Assembly (NCBI GenBank): GCA_910587735.1
Contig: CAJUNT010000016.1
Coordinates: forward strand, 1-57,354
Reading direction: 5' to 3'
Length of the DNA stretch: 57,354 nt
DNA from: an uncultured Clostridia bacterium
GTDB taxonomy: Bacteria > Bacillota > Clostridia > Lachnospirales > Anaerotignaceae
Every line of letters begins with the position of its first letter. Within the stretch, counting starts at the first letter, position 1. Below the pieces are notes generated by a model. The model was not told where the DNA came from and did no database searches. It was given only the letters and a program-made list of their open reading frames with translations. Below, piece by piece: positions 28,119 to 35,656 of the stretch. The position numbers were made by a program, and so were the translations under genes.

Positions 28119-29213
28119 TTATTCTGATTGTGGTATAGCATTTGTAAATTTAATACTACATTCTATACCGCTGTCTTTGTCACCGCTTATTGTGACAGTA
28201 TCCACATGATAAATTTGACTTAAACCAATTCCCACACCATACAATACGATTCTTCTGTCACTTGTTAATTCCTGAAAAAAATCCGTGTCAAAACTTCCAC
28301 TAAACTGTTGTTTTGTTAATTCCTGACAAATATTTTTTAAATGCTGTTGTGCCTGCGCTCTTGTGATATTCGGTATATTTCGTCTTATAGTATAAACATG
28401 ATTTCCCTCTGTATTTCCTATTGTTGTTTTTTCTACTATTTTATTTCCTTTTTTCTTTTTTTCACCAGACTGCCATGAAACCACCTCAACATTAAAATTT
28501 CTTGCTTCATTCGGTGCTTTTTTCATTTTTAAATTTCTAATATTATGCCCATAACTAAAGGCAAGTGGCTCTTTTGCATAATCCTCCAGCATAGAAAGCG
28601 GACCAAAATACCATTCTTTCCCCTTTATTCTGCTGATAAATCCCTCCTGTTCGGCTAAATATAACACATAATCCCAATGACTCATTTCTTCCGCAACACT
28701 TGTGTGGTCGTCATTCACATATTCTCCTATCATAGTATTTGTAATAATTGGTATAATAGGCGTCAATCCGTGAGTATGACATATTTTTTGAAATGCTTCT
28801 GTTGCTGTCATATTTTGATATTTTACCGTTTCTACAAAATCATAAGGCTTTGCGCCATAACTTCTGCCTGCAATTTTCACTGTTTCGCCATCAGAAAAAT
28901 CCCATTCTGGGCAATCCATTTCCCCCTCAATCAGCGGAACAATTTCCTCACCTTCAAAACCAGCTTCTATTTTCACAACAATTTTACCATGTACCACATC
29001 AGACGATTTTTTAGAACCAGAATAAAAATATTCATGTCTTGGCTTGTCACTGATATCCCATTGAAACGCTACATCAAAACTATCAATATCCCCCATACCA
29101 TTCCAGTCTACTTGAAAAGAAATCCAGTCATCTATTTTTTTGTCATTCACATAAATATTGACAATAGGCTTACCATATGCCCTAAAATTCCCTTTGTTCA
29201 TTCCTTGAAACAA
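28119..29213 (-). CDS. Late control D/hub protein (XkdQ, VgrG-like)
   Basis: A 364-residue baseplate hub protein: NIYVNDKKIDDWISFQVDWNGM, then TVKIAGRSYGAKPYDFVETV and FQKICHTHGLTPII, typical of the phage late-control D/XkdQ family. A TTG at 29213 is favoured as start because GGAGG is 7 bases upstream; the ATG 12 bases later would have a spacing of 19. The 11-bp array B lies directly upstream. Confidence 0.85.
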   Translation of the reverse strand: MFQGMNKGNFRAYGKPIVNIYVNDKKIDDWISFQVDWNGMGDIDSFDVAFQWDISDKPRHEYFYSGSKKSSDVVHGKIVVKIEAGFEGEEIVPLIEGEMDCPEWDFSDGETVKIAGRSYGAKPYDFVETVKYQNMTATEAFQKICHTHGLTPIIPIITNTMIGEYVNDDHTSVAEEMSHWDYVLYLAEQEGFISRIKGKEWYFGPLSMLEDYAKEPLAFSYGHNIRNLKMKKAPNEARNFNVEVVSWQSGEKKKKGNKIVEKTTIGNTEGNHVYTIRRNIPNITRAQAQQHLKNICQELTKQQFSGSFDTDFFQELTSDRRIVLYGVGIGLSQIYHVDTVTISGDKDSGIECSIKFTNAIPQSE

Positions 29214-29243
29214 TATTATTCCTCCTCGAAAAGTGAAAAACTA

Positions 29244-29273
29244 TTTTAAAAGCCTTTTAAAATACTTTTAAAA
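29244..29273. repeat. 11-bp periodic array B
   Basis: TTTTAAAA occurs at 29244, 29255 and 29266, exactly 11 bases apart, in the 64-base gap before the hub gene. Confidence 0.8.
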
Positions 29274-29277
29274 ATTT

Positions 29278-29718
29278 TTATTCCCAATTCTCATCATTGA
29301 CATGACTTTCACCGTAAACCCTCATTAATCCCCTTATTTTGCTGTCACCATATACAACAGCATTTTCCAATACTCTAGCGCAATCATAAACTTGCGCATT
29401 TCCTTTTACTACAGCATTTCCCCCAATTTTGGCACAATCATAAACCTGCGCATTATCAGCAACAATTGCACTATCATATACTTTTGCATTGCCGTAAACT
29501 TTTGCATTTCCCACAACAGTAGCATTGTCATATATCCAGCAACAGCCAAAATGCGATAAATTTGCCTCACTGCTCACCGCTCCGCCTGTTTCACCTTTTG
29601 CAATATTTGCAAAACTTTTCAATGCCTTTATTTTGTAAACAGTATGCCCATTCACCGTAATAGGTGAGGGCAGTAATTCATATTTTTTATAATTGTAATT
29701 ATTATTATCATCATTCAT
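29278..29718 (-). CDS. Beta-helix (hexapeptide-like repeat) phage protein
   Basis: A 146-residue protein whose residues about 60-135 are short repeats such as NAKVYGNAKVYDSAIVADNA, QVYDCAKIGGNAVVKGNA and QVYDCARVLENAVVYG, the signature of a left-handed beta helix. Such repeats can form trimeric needles or carbohydrate-binding surfaces. It overlaps the LysM gene by 4 bases and lies before the hub gene, unusual for this part of the tail operon, so it may be a spike accessory or a cargo gene. No acyltransferase residues were recognised. Confidence 0.7.
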   Translation of the reverse strand: MNDDNNNYNYKKYELLPSPITVNGHTVYKIKALKSFANIAKGETGGAVSSEANLSHFGCCWIYDNATVVGNAKVYGNAKVYDSAIVADNAQVYDCAKIGGNAVVKGNAQVYDCARVLENAVVYGDSKIRGLMRVYGESHVNDENWE

Positions 29719-30314
29719 GGTATTTTTATCACCTGCCCTATTTGTATTTTGTGTGGACTTGTCAATATATCTTTGTTTGCCTGGTATATTTTATCCCATT
29801 CATTCGCATCACCATATTGATTTTTTGCTATTTTAGAAAGGGTATCTCCAGCTTTTACAGTATAACTTTCTGTATTTTGTTCCTCTTTCTTTTCTACATT
29901 CTTTTTTTCTTCTGCTGTTTTAATTTCTTCTGCTGTTTTGTCAACTGCCTCTTTTGGTGCTTGTTTTGTTATCTGCACCACTCTTTGCAATGTAATAGAA
30001 AACGGTATAAAAAAATTGGTTCTGTGTTCTGGCTGAAATTCTTTTATAACAACTCTTTGTGTGTATGCTTCTGTCACAAAATCAATAGCATTCCCTTTTT
30101 GCCTCATATTTCCTATTTTGTACATTCTTTCCATAGCATCAATGCCTTCAAACCAGCCTTCCCAGCTAATTTCCCTATATGTAGAGCCAAAATTTTGTAT
30201 ACTTACATTTCCCCCTGGAAAAGTGTTTACCGCCAACATTTGTCCCCCGCCATGCTGTACACTATCAGGCTTTTCTGTTGTTCTCAATTCCATACCGCCT
30301 AATACTACCCTCAA
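29715..30314 (-). CDS. LysM-containing tail protein (XkdP-like)
   Basis: A 199-residue protein. The first ~110 residues (GGQMLAVNTFPGGNVSIQNFGSTYR) match the XkdP-type baseplate domain, followed by a charged Lys/Glu linker (about 118-148) and a C-terminal LysM (YTVKAGDTLSKIAKNQYGDANEWDKIYQANKD...). In contractile tails this protein binds between tube and hub. Its start region faces the divergent hicAB promoter. Confidence 0.88.
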   Translation of the reverse strand: MRVVLGGMELRTTEKPDSVQHGGGQMLAVNTFPGGNVSIQNFGSTYREISWEGWFEGIDAMERMYKIGNMRQKGNAIDFVTEAYTQRVVIKEFQPEHRTNFFIPFSITLQRVVQITKQAPKEAVDKTAEEIKTAEEKKNVEKKEEQNTESYTVKAGDTLSKIAKNQYGDANEWDKIYQANKDILTSPHKIQIGQVIKIP

Positions 30315-30337
30315 AATATCACTTCCTTACTTTATAA

Positions 30338-30396
30338 ACATATATAAAAATATGTGTTATATTTTTATTGACACATATAAAAATATGTGTTATAAT
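30338..30396 (+). promoter_or_regulatory. hicAB promoter with palindromic operator
   Basis: A consensus promoter: TTGACA at 30368-30373, 17-base spacer, TATAAT at 30391-30396. The spacer holds a perfect palindrome ACACATAT AAAA ATATGTGT (30371-30390). A half-matching copy lies 33 bases upstream (30338-30357, shared ATATAAAAATATGTGTTAT), three helical turns away, suggesting cooperative HicB binding. Confidence 0.85.
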
Positions 30397-30418
30397 ATCA
30401 CTGTCAGGAGGGAAAACA

Positions 30419-30616
30419 ATGAAAAGTTATTCATCAAGAGAAATTATCAAGCTGTTAAAACAAGATGGATGGTATGAAGTCAATGTAACAGGAAGTCACC
30501 ATCAATTCAAACATCCAACGAAAAAAGGGCGCACTACAATAAAACACCCTGACAAAGACATTCCTAGAAAAACACTTGATAGTATTGAAAAACAATCGGG
30601 GTTAACATTTCGTTAA
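30419..30616 (+). CDS. hicA: HicA mRNA interferase toxin
   Basis: A 65-residue toxin with the double-stranded RNA-binding-like fold: SSREIIKLLKQDGWYEVNVTGSHHQF carries the catalytic histidine in GSHHQF, followed by HPTKKGRTTIKHPDKDIP. It would cleave mRNA when free. The ATG at 30419 follows AGGAGGG. It is on the opposite strand to the tail genes around it, between the LysM gene and the tape measure gene, so it is an independently transcribed accessory unit of the prophage. Confidence 0.93.
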   Translation: MKSYSSREIIKLLKQDGWYEVNVTGSHHQFKHPTKKGRTTIKHPDKDIPRKTLDSIEKQSGLTFR

Positions 30617-30656
30617 TCCCTGACCCTTTTGACTATTTTTAAGGAGGTTATTCATT

Positions 30657-31061
30657 ATGAAAAAAATAGAACGTTATTTTTACCCTGCTGTTTTTACTTA
30701 TGAACCAGAACAAGAAATTGCTGTTGTTTTCCCTGATTTAGACTGCGCTACAAGCGGTATCAATGATGATGACGCTCTTTTATCTGCAAGAGAATTATTA
30801 GGCTGTGTACTCAATGGCTTAGAAGAAGATGGCGAAAAAATACCTTCTCCTACTCCTCTTGCTGATGTCAAACTACAACAAAATGAAAGAGCAGTATTGA
30901 TTGATGTTTATATGCCTTCTATTCGTATGGCACAAATCAATCGTTCTGTCAGTCGCACTGTTACATTACCAGCGTGGTTAAACGCTCTTGCATTAGAGCA
31001 TAATATCAATTTTTCTCAAGTATTGCAGGACGCTTTAAAAACACAACTTCATGTAAAATAA
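30657..31061 (+). CDS. hicB: HicB antitoxin
   Basis: A 134-residue protein: N-terminal degraded RNase H-like domain (YFYPAVFTYEPEQEIAVVFPDLDCATSG, ARELLGCVLNGLEEDGEKIPSPT) and a C-terminal ribbon-helix-helix (SVSRTVTLPAWLNALALEHNINFSQVLQDALK) that should bind the palindrome upstream of hicA. It has an AAGGAGG site and follows hicA by 40 bases. Neutralises HicA. Confidence 0.93.
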   Translation: MKKIERYFYPAVFTYEPEQEIAVVFPDLDCATSGINDDDALLSARELLGCVLNGLEEDGEKIPSPTPLADVKLQQNERAVLIDVYMPSIRMAQINRSVSRTVTLPAWLNALALEHNINFSQVLQDALKTQLHVK

Positions 31062-31072
31062 AATCGTGCTTT

Positions 31073-34000
31073 TTAATATCCCCCTAAAATTTTATAAGGG
31101 CTCATCGTAAGCGATGGGCTTTTTTCTCTTTTCTTTTTGCCGTATCCTCTTTTGTCCAATTCTCTTGCGACTTCTTGAGCAATTTCATTTTCTCTTTTTT
31201 CTGCTCCCTGTATCACAATATATATCGGTCTTTGTTCTGTTTCTTTTTCTTCCCTTTTTTCAGTTTTTCTGTGATAGCGCCCAATTCCTTCACTATTCCA
31301 ATTTTCCATACGAATACTATTTTGTAATCCGCCTGTCTGTTCGGCAAGTATTGCCGTAGTATTTTTCAAAAGTCTTTGCTCTTTTTTCATGCCTTCTGCA
31401 AAACTTTTTATCAAATTTCCTCCCCATAAATGGTTTGTTTTCAGTTCTCCTTTTCGGCTTGGGGATTGTACTTTTAAATAATCTCCTATTGTGACAGCAA
31501 GTGCTGCCGCTGTTGTCATCAAATTGACTTTCTGGCTGTTCATGCCGTTTATAAAGCTCTGCATTAAATTGCTTCCCCACAAATACATCTGTTCTTTGTT
31601 CAGCAATGTACTTTCTATAATACTGTTAATACTTTGTATTGCTGACTGTACATTTCCACCTGTTCCAGATAAAGCGTCAGCAAAGGCATTGCCTGCATCT
31701 GTTCCGCCTGTCTGCATCATATTTGTTACTTCCTGTAAATCTCCTGTCACATCAGGCATAGTATAATTCATATTTGCAAAATCAAAATTTTGTTCTACAG
31801 ATGTCTTTACATCTGCAAACTGTTCTGATATTTTTTGCTTCATATCTCCAAAACCCTTACCAACAAATGAAAATGACATTGCCTCCATAATGCTTTGGAT
31901 TTTTTTCTGATTTTCTGCAACATTCATTTGATATTCTGGATTTAATAATATTTCTGGTGTCAATTCCATACCATTCATATCTTCTTGAATATAACTGGTT
32001 CTATTTGTCGTCACAGTAACTTGTTTTTCTATACTTTCTGTTTGACTGATTTCTGTTTCAATCGGTGCTTCTAATTCATCTTTGTGTTCTCTTTTAAATC
32101 CCAAAAAGTTTTTTAATTTGTCCCAGCCTTTTTGTACCCATTCTGTAAACTCTTTAAAATACATTATGATTACTATTACTGCTGCAATCAAACTAGCAAT
32201 GGCTAAAACAACTAAACCCACCGGATTTGCAGCCAATACAATATTTAATACTCCTTGTACAACAGTCCAAATTTTTGTAGCAATTGAAACAGCAAGTATA
32301 ACACCTTTATAAATCAATAGAGCAGAAACACCTATAAATAAAATTTGAGAAAAAATACCCATACTATTCCAAGCATTTTGAAAAGCCTGTACTACATTTC
32401 CGTTTAATATTCCTGCTAATATCATCAATGCTGCATTAATAACAGGCAATACAACCAATGCTACAGCAAATGCTAATACTTCTAATACTTCCAATATCGC
32501 ACTTATAATAGGTTTTACACTATTTGCAAAATTGATAAAAGATTGTTTTGCCGAAGCTAATATTTGTTTGATATTTTCCCAAATACTAGCAAATTTTGGC
32601 TGAAATGTTCCCCAATGCCTATACACCACAAAAGCAAGCCCTGCTATACCTGCAATCACCGCCGTTACTACTCCAAACATTGAAAGTATCGGGGCAAAAT
32701 GTGCTACTATCTGTGCTCCTGCCTTTGCCCATATCAATTTAAAACTTCCTACAAGCCCTATAGCAAGCATAATTCCTCCAGCTAACACCAAAAAGGCAGA
32801 CGCTCCTGCTGCAATCGCTGTCATAAATTTTACAACTTCGGGGTGTTGTTTTAAATATTTTGCAAATACCGCTAATTGTGGGTTAATTACCTTTAGTATT
32901 TTTGCAATCGGTTCTAAAAATGGCTTGCCTACTGTTGCCTTTAATGTGTCTATTGCCTCATTTAATATGCCCATTTGTGCTGCTGCTGTTTCCATTTGTC
33001 TTGCCACTTGTTCATCAATACCAAGCTGTTTATTTGCTCCTAATTTTAATACAGCTAAATCTGTTGCACCGCCTTTTTGTGCCAATGCTTGTGCGGTTTT
33101 CTTTCCTCTGTCTCCAAAAAAAGCATCGACTAAATTGTTAAAGTCTACTGCATCCATGCTTTCTGCTGTATCTTCCAATATTTTTTCCAATTCTGCCGCA
33201 CTTTTCAACATTCCTGTATGATAGTCAATAAATATACTTTTTCCATCTTCTAATAACCAGCCTGCTTTTTCCATCATTGCTACTTGTGGGTCTGTAAATG
33301 TTGTTTTTCCGGCTTGGTCAAGGAAATTTCTAACATATGTTGCTGCACTCGCTTCATCTTGAGCCGTATATCTTGTAGCTGCTACAAGCTGTATCGTTTC
33401 CTCTGCTATCTGCATATTATCTCTATTTTTCCATACACTCATAGCACTTCCTGTCGTATTTCCTATATTTTGCTGTATTGCTAAAGCGTCAGAAATAGAG
33501 GCATCTGCATATTTTGTTATCAAATCTAAACTGTCTTTTATTTGATTTTCTTCTAACTGAAAACCCGCTGCAAATTTTACTGTAGCGTCCGCTGTAGAAG
33601 TTGCTTTTACACCATTTATTTGTGCAAAATTAGCGTTTGCCTCTGCACCATATCCTTCTATCATTTCTCTAGACATTCCGCCTTTTACCATACTTATCAT
33701 ACTTTGTTCAATTTCATTTTGATTAAAAACAGTATTCAGTGAAATATCCATCGCTTTATTTTCCAGTTCTTCCATTTCTGCTTTTATCTGTGGTAAATTC
33801 GTTTGCTCTAACAAATCTGTACCAAATGCTTTTATTTCCAAATTTAAAGAAGTACTTTGTAATTCCGCTGCTTTGTCAACACAAATATCTAATACATCAA
33901 GCGTTGCTTGTAAACCTTTTATACCAGCACCAGCAAGCAAACCGCCTGTAATACTAATATTTTTAAACTGAGAAAGCTGTTTCATCACTTCATCTGTCAC

Positions 34001-34099
34001 ACCGTCCAGCCTTTTAAAATCCCCCACAATTTGACTTATCTGCCCGCTGATACCATTTACAAGTGATAAACCTATTGCAAAATCCATAAATGTACTCAA
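31073..34099 (-). CDS. Phage tail tape measure protein
   Basis: About 1008 residues with a phage-related minor tail region (MISMVKGGMSREMIEGYGAEA, FFGDRGKKTAQALAQKGG), a hydrophobic middle with several membrane-like segments (about 430-500 and 540-650) and a C-terminal coiled part. It sets tail length and is ejected with DNA. A TTG at 34099, with AGGAGG 8 bases upstream, fits better than the ATGs at 34120 or 34087. Its 3' end carries the hicAB terminator on the other strand. Confidence 0.9.
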   Translation of the reverse strand: MSTFMDFAIGLSLVNGISGQISQIVGDFKRLDGVTDEVMKQLSQFKNISITGGLLAGAGIKGLQATLDVLDICVDKAAELQSTSLNLEIKAFGTDLLEQTNLPQIKAEMEELENKAMDISLNTVFNQNEIEQSMISMVKGGMSREMIEGYGAEANANFAQINGVKATSTADATVKFAAGFQLEENQIKDSLDLITKYADASISDALAIQQNIGNTTGSAMSVWKNRDNMQIAEETIQLVAATRYTAQDEASAATYVRNFLDQAGKTTFTDPQVAMMEKAGWLLEDGKSIFIDYHTGMLKSAAELEKILEDTAESMDAVDFNNLVDAFFGDRGKKTAQALAQKGGATDLAVLKLGANKQLGIDEQVARQMETAAAQMGILNEAIDTLKATVGKPFLEPIAKILKVINPQLAVFAKYLKQHPEVVKFMTAIAAGASAFLVLAGGIMLAIGLVGSFKLIWAKAGAQIVAHFAPILSMFGVVTAVIAGIAGLAFVVYRHWGTFQPKFASIWENIKQILASAKQSFINFANSVKPIISAILEVLEVLAFAVALVVLPVINAALMILAGILNGNVVQAFQNAWNSMGIFSQILFIGVSALLIYKGVILAVSIATKIWTVVQGVLNIVLAANPVGLVVLAIASLIAAVIVIIMYFKEFTEWVQKGWDKLKNFLGFKREHKDELEAPIETEISQTESIEKQVTVTTNRTSYIQEDMNGMELTPEILLNPEYQMNVAENQKKIQSIMEAMSFSFVGKGFGDMKQKISEQFADVKTSVEQNFDFANMNYTMPDVTGDLQEVTNMMQTGGTDAGNAFADALSGTGGNVQSAIQSINSIIESTLLNKEQMYLWGSNLMQSFINGMNSQKVNLMTTAAALAVTIGDYLKVQSPSRKGELKTNHLWGGNLIKSFAEGMKKEQRLLKNTTAILAEQTGGLQNSIRMENWNSEGIGRYHRKTEKREEKETEQRPIYIVIQGAEKRENEIAQEVARELDKRGYGKKKREKSPSLTMSPYKILGGY
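31100..31125 (+). terminator. hicAB terminator inside the convergent tape measure gene
   Basis: GCTCATCG TAAG CGATGGGC forms an 8-bp stem (one G-T) followed by six T residues on the plus strand, 39 bases after the hicB stop. It lies within the last codons of the opposite tape measure gene. Confidence 0.8.
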
Positions 34100-34130
34100 A
34101 AATTTTCCCTCCTTTCTCATTTTTTCCCAC

Positions 34131-34160
34131 GAAAAAAAGCGTCATATAGACGCCTTTTTC
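34131..34160. terminator. Small bidirectional terminator upstream of tape measure gene
   Basis: GCGTC (34139-34143) pairs with GACGC (34149-34153), flanked by an A-run and a T-run, so it can act on both strands. Confidence 0.65.
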
Positions 34161-34165
34161 AATAT

Positions 34166-34330
34166 TCACTTTATTTCATTACAATCTTTTTTAAAAAAGA
34201 CAAGTGTTTCTGCTATTGTTACCAATATTAATAGCACCAAAAATACAAACTCTTTTGTTAACTTGTGTAACATACAAAGTAATAATGCTATTGCTGTTAA
34301 TAAAAAAATACTTATTTTCTTTTTATTCAT
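34166..34330 (-). CDS. Small two-helix membrane protein
   Basis: A 54-residue protein, MNKKKISIFLLTAIALLLCM followed by HKLTKEF, a second hydrophobic segment (VFLVLLILVTIAETLVFF) and a KKDCNEIK tail. Two membrane spans with basic ends resemble holin-like or small accessory peptides. No clear ribosome site precedes the ATG, so expression is uncertain. It is downstream of a possible toxin-like peptide gene. Confidence 0.5.
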   Translation of the reverse strand: MNKKKISIFLLTAIALLLCMLHKLTKEFVFLVLLILVTIAETLVFFKKDCNEIK

Positions 34331-34341
34331 ATTGTGTTATA

Positions 34342-34465
34342 ATGGATTTAGATGCTAAGAGGTTTTACCCTCTTAGCCTTATATGATTCATTATTTGTCG
34401 CTATCTATGTAACTCAGTACTGCGAATACTGCACATATGATAGCGCAAATTGTATCTAAATCCAT
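34342..34465. repeat. 12-bp inverted repeat linking start codon and 3' end of a small mRNA
   Basis: ATGGATTTAGAT at 34342-34353 is the exact inverted copy of ATCTAAATCCAT at 34454-34465, which contains the start codon of the 24-residue peptide (minus strand). Between them, nearer the 3' side, is a 9-bp hairpin GCTAAGAGG/CCTCTTAGC (34355-34377). Confidence 0.8.
34391..34465 (-). CDS. 24-residue hydrophobic peptide, candidate type I toxin
   Basis: MDLDTICAIICAVFAVLSYI followed by DSDK: one hydrophobic helix with acidic ends. A strong AAAGGAGG site lies 8 bases before the ATG. A consensus promoter is located 60-90 bases upstream, and the mRNA's 3' part can pair with the start codon region. Small hydrophobic peptides with such folding are typical of type I toxins. 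A possible antisense promoter (TATAAT at 34336-34341, plus strand) would give an RNA covering the ORF. No homologue is recognised. Confidence 0.6.
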   Translation of the reverse strand: MDLDTICAIICAVFAVLSYIDSDK

Positions 34466-34502
34466 GCTTTTTTCCTCCTTTCTTTTTTATTTCCTTTTTC
34501 AT
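34401..34502 (-). CDS. Overlapping basic leader ORF (33 residues)
   Basis: MKKEIKKKGGKKHGFRYNLR and a further 13 residues, starting 7 bases after GGGGG and overlapping the whole start region and most of the 24-residue peptide in another frame. Its translation would open or block the peptide's ribosome site, as mok does for hok. Whether it is translated is not known. Confidence 0.4.
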   Translation of the reverse strand: MKKEIKKKGGKKHGFRYNLRYHMCSIRSTELHR

Positions 34503-34527
34503 TTTATTACCCCCTTTCTATGTTTCT

Positions 34528-34556
34528 ATTATAATATAGTTTACATAATATGTCAA
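34528..34556 (-). promoter_or_regulatory. Consensus sigma-A promoter for the small peptide mRNA
   Basis: On the minus strand TTGACA (34556-34551), a 17-base spacer and TATAAT (34533-34528), both perfect, about 55 bases before the peptide start. Confidence 0.8.
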
Positions 34557-34618
34557 GTAATTTTTTTCAATTTTTTATGTTTTTTTATTATTTTTTTATT
34601 TTTTATTATGCATTATAG

Positions 34619-34647
34619 TTGATAATTCATATTTTTTATGTTATAAT
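34619..34647 (+). promoter_or_regulatory. Promoter of the small XRE regulator
   Basis: TTGATA at 34619-34624, 17-base spacer, TATAAT at 34642-34647 on the plus strand, just ahead of the HTH gene. Confidence 0.75.
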
Positions 34648-34669
34648 TCTTTTGAAAGGAGTGATAACC

Positions 34670-34888
34670 ATGTCATTTATTTATGAGGACAATCCACAAC
34701 TCATTGTAGAACTCAAAAAATTAATGCTTGAAAAAAACATTTCTCAAAAAGATTTAGCTGCTTCATTAGATATGATACCGCAAGCATTTTCCAAACTTCT
34801 CAGCAAAAAAAATTTTAGTTTTGAAGACGCCAAAAAAATATTAAATGCTTTAGGCTATGATTTATCTATTGAATTTATAAAGAAGTAA
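34670..34888 (+). CDS. Small XRE-family HTH regulator
   Basis: A 72-residue protein: NPQLIVELKKLMLEKNISQK followed by DLAASLDMIPQAFSKLLSKK, a Cro/C1-type helix-turn-helix, and a short C-terminal helix (DAKKILNALGYDLSIEFIKK). The ATG at 34670 follows AAAGGAG. It is encoded against the tail genes and inserted between the tail chaperone and tape measure genes, which normally adjoin. It may control the nearby small peptide unit or host genes. Confidence 0.82.
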   Translation: MSFIYEDNPQLIVELKKLMLEKNISQKDLAASLDMIPQAFSKLLSKKNFSFEDAKKILNALGYDLSIEFIKK

Positions 34889-34918
34889 ACCAAATGGTTT
34901 ACTTCTTTATATTTTTTT
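34879..34918. terminator. Terminator between XRE gene and tail chaperone
   Basis: AAAGAAGTAAACC / GGTTTACTTCTTT is a perfect 13-bp stem (34879-34909) followed by T-rich DNA on the plus strand; it overlaps the XRE stop and touches the end of the chaperone frame-2 extension. Confidence 0.85.
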
Positions 34919-35077
34919 ATATTGTCTGTTCTCTTTGTTTTTCTTCTATTTCATTAATAATCAATATCGCTGCTAATACTTCTTCATCTGTCATAGCAAG
35001 CGTTTCTGTATAGCTAATCCCCGCACCAGAACAATATGCTACATTAATTCGTTGCCTAAACCAGTGCTGACTTGCAA
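34917..35077 (-). CDS. Frameshift extension of the tail assembly chaperone (T part)
   Basis: Read in the -1 frame after the slippery site, this gives 53 codons with no stop: LASQHWFRQRINVAYCSGAG, then ISYTETLAMTDEEV and a final acidic helix ending EEKQREQTI. It has no own start or ribosome site. The extended protein would have about 184 residues against 143 for the short form, the usual G/GT arrangement in long-tailed phages before the tape measure gene. Confidence 0.8.
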
Positions 35078-35470
35078 GTTTTTTGCTTGTTGCTCCATTT
35101 CCTTTTTATTTTTTTGTAATTCCAGTGTTAATTCTTCCCATTCTTCATATGTAAATTCTCCTGCAAGTTCGTACACTTCTGATAAAGAAGACGGTATTTT
35201 TTGTTTTACGCCATCAATTTCTGCTATTGCTACAGCAGTTTTAATATCACTAGCTAATATCAAATCCCCTATATTGACACCTGTTCCGTCACCTTTCATA
35301 GAGCAAGCAGAAAGTAATCTATTTTCCACAATATGGTGTTGTCCTCGTCTTTCTCTTTTTATAATTTTTTTGCCTGTAGATAATACAATTTCATTTGGAT
35401 TTTTTATTGCCATTTCTGTTGTTTCATTTTTCTCAATATTTTTATCAATGACTACTTTTTCAATGCTCAT
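35039..35470 (-). CDS. Tail assembly chaperone (short form, G-like)
   Basis: A 143-residue protein with ETTEMAIKNPNEIVLSTGKK and SLSEVYELAGEFTYEEWEEL, fitting the chaperones that coat the tape measure during assembly. It lies downstream of the tube gene and upstream of the tape measure gene, the usual place. It has AGAAGGAG-like signals before ATG 35470. The overlapping -1 frame extends it after codon 131. Confidence 0.8.
   Translation of the reverse strand: MSIEKVVIDKNIEKNETTEMAIKNPNEIVLSTGKKIIKRERRGQHHIVENRLLSACSMKGDGTGVNIGDLILASDIKTAVAIAEIDGVKQKIPSSLSEVYELAGEFTYEEWEELTLELQKNKKEMEQQAKNLQVSTGLGNELM
35078..35084 (-). promoter_or_regulatory. Programmed -1 ribosomal frameshift site A AAA AAC
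   Basis: The heptamer A AAA AAC lies in the correct register (GCA AAA AAC, codons 129-131) near the end of the chaperone gene; the -1 frame is open through the stop at 34917-34919. Confidence 0.85.
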
Positions 35471-35566
35471 ATTTCTTCTTCTCCTTTTTTTAATACACCA
35501 AAATTTTTATTTTAAGTAATTCTTACTATACTTTGTCATTTTAGCCAAAAATTTTCTTTTTTGTTT

Positions 35567-35650
35567 TGCAAAAACGCTAGTTTTTGCTTAAAAGTTCTTT
35601 GCTTTTTTCTTTCAAGAAAGAAGTAGGGTTTTAGGGGCAACGCCCCTAAG
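35567..35650 (+). repeat. Three-hairpin module
   Basis: GCAAAAAC GCTA GTTTTTGC, linker AAAAGTTCTTTGC, stem TTCTTTC/GAAAGAA, linker TAGGGTTTT and stem AGGGG CAACG CCCCT, in the gap between tube and chaperone genes. Confidence 0.8.
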
Positions 35651-35656
35651 GTCTTA

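Noticed and set aside
30368..30390. Possible CRISPR-like repeat near hicA
   Set aside because: Only two related copies without spacers; position in the promoter explains it as an operator.
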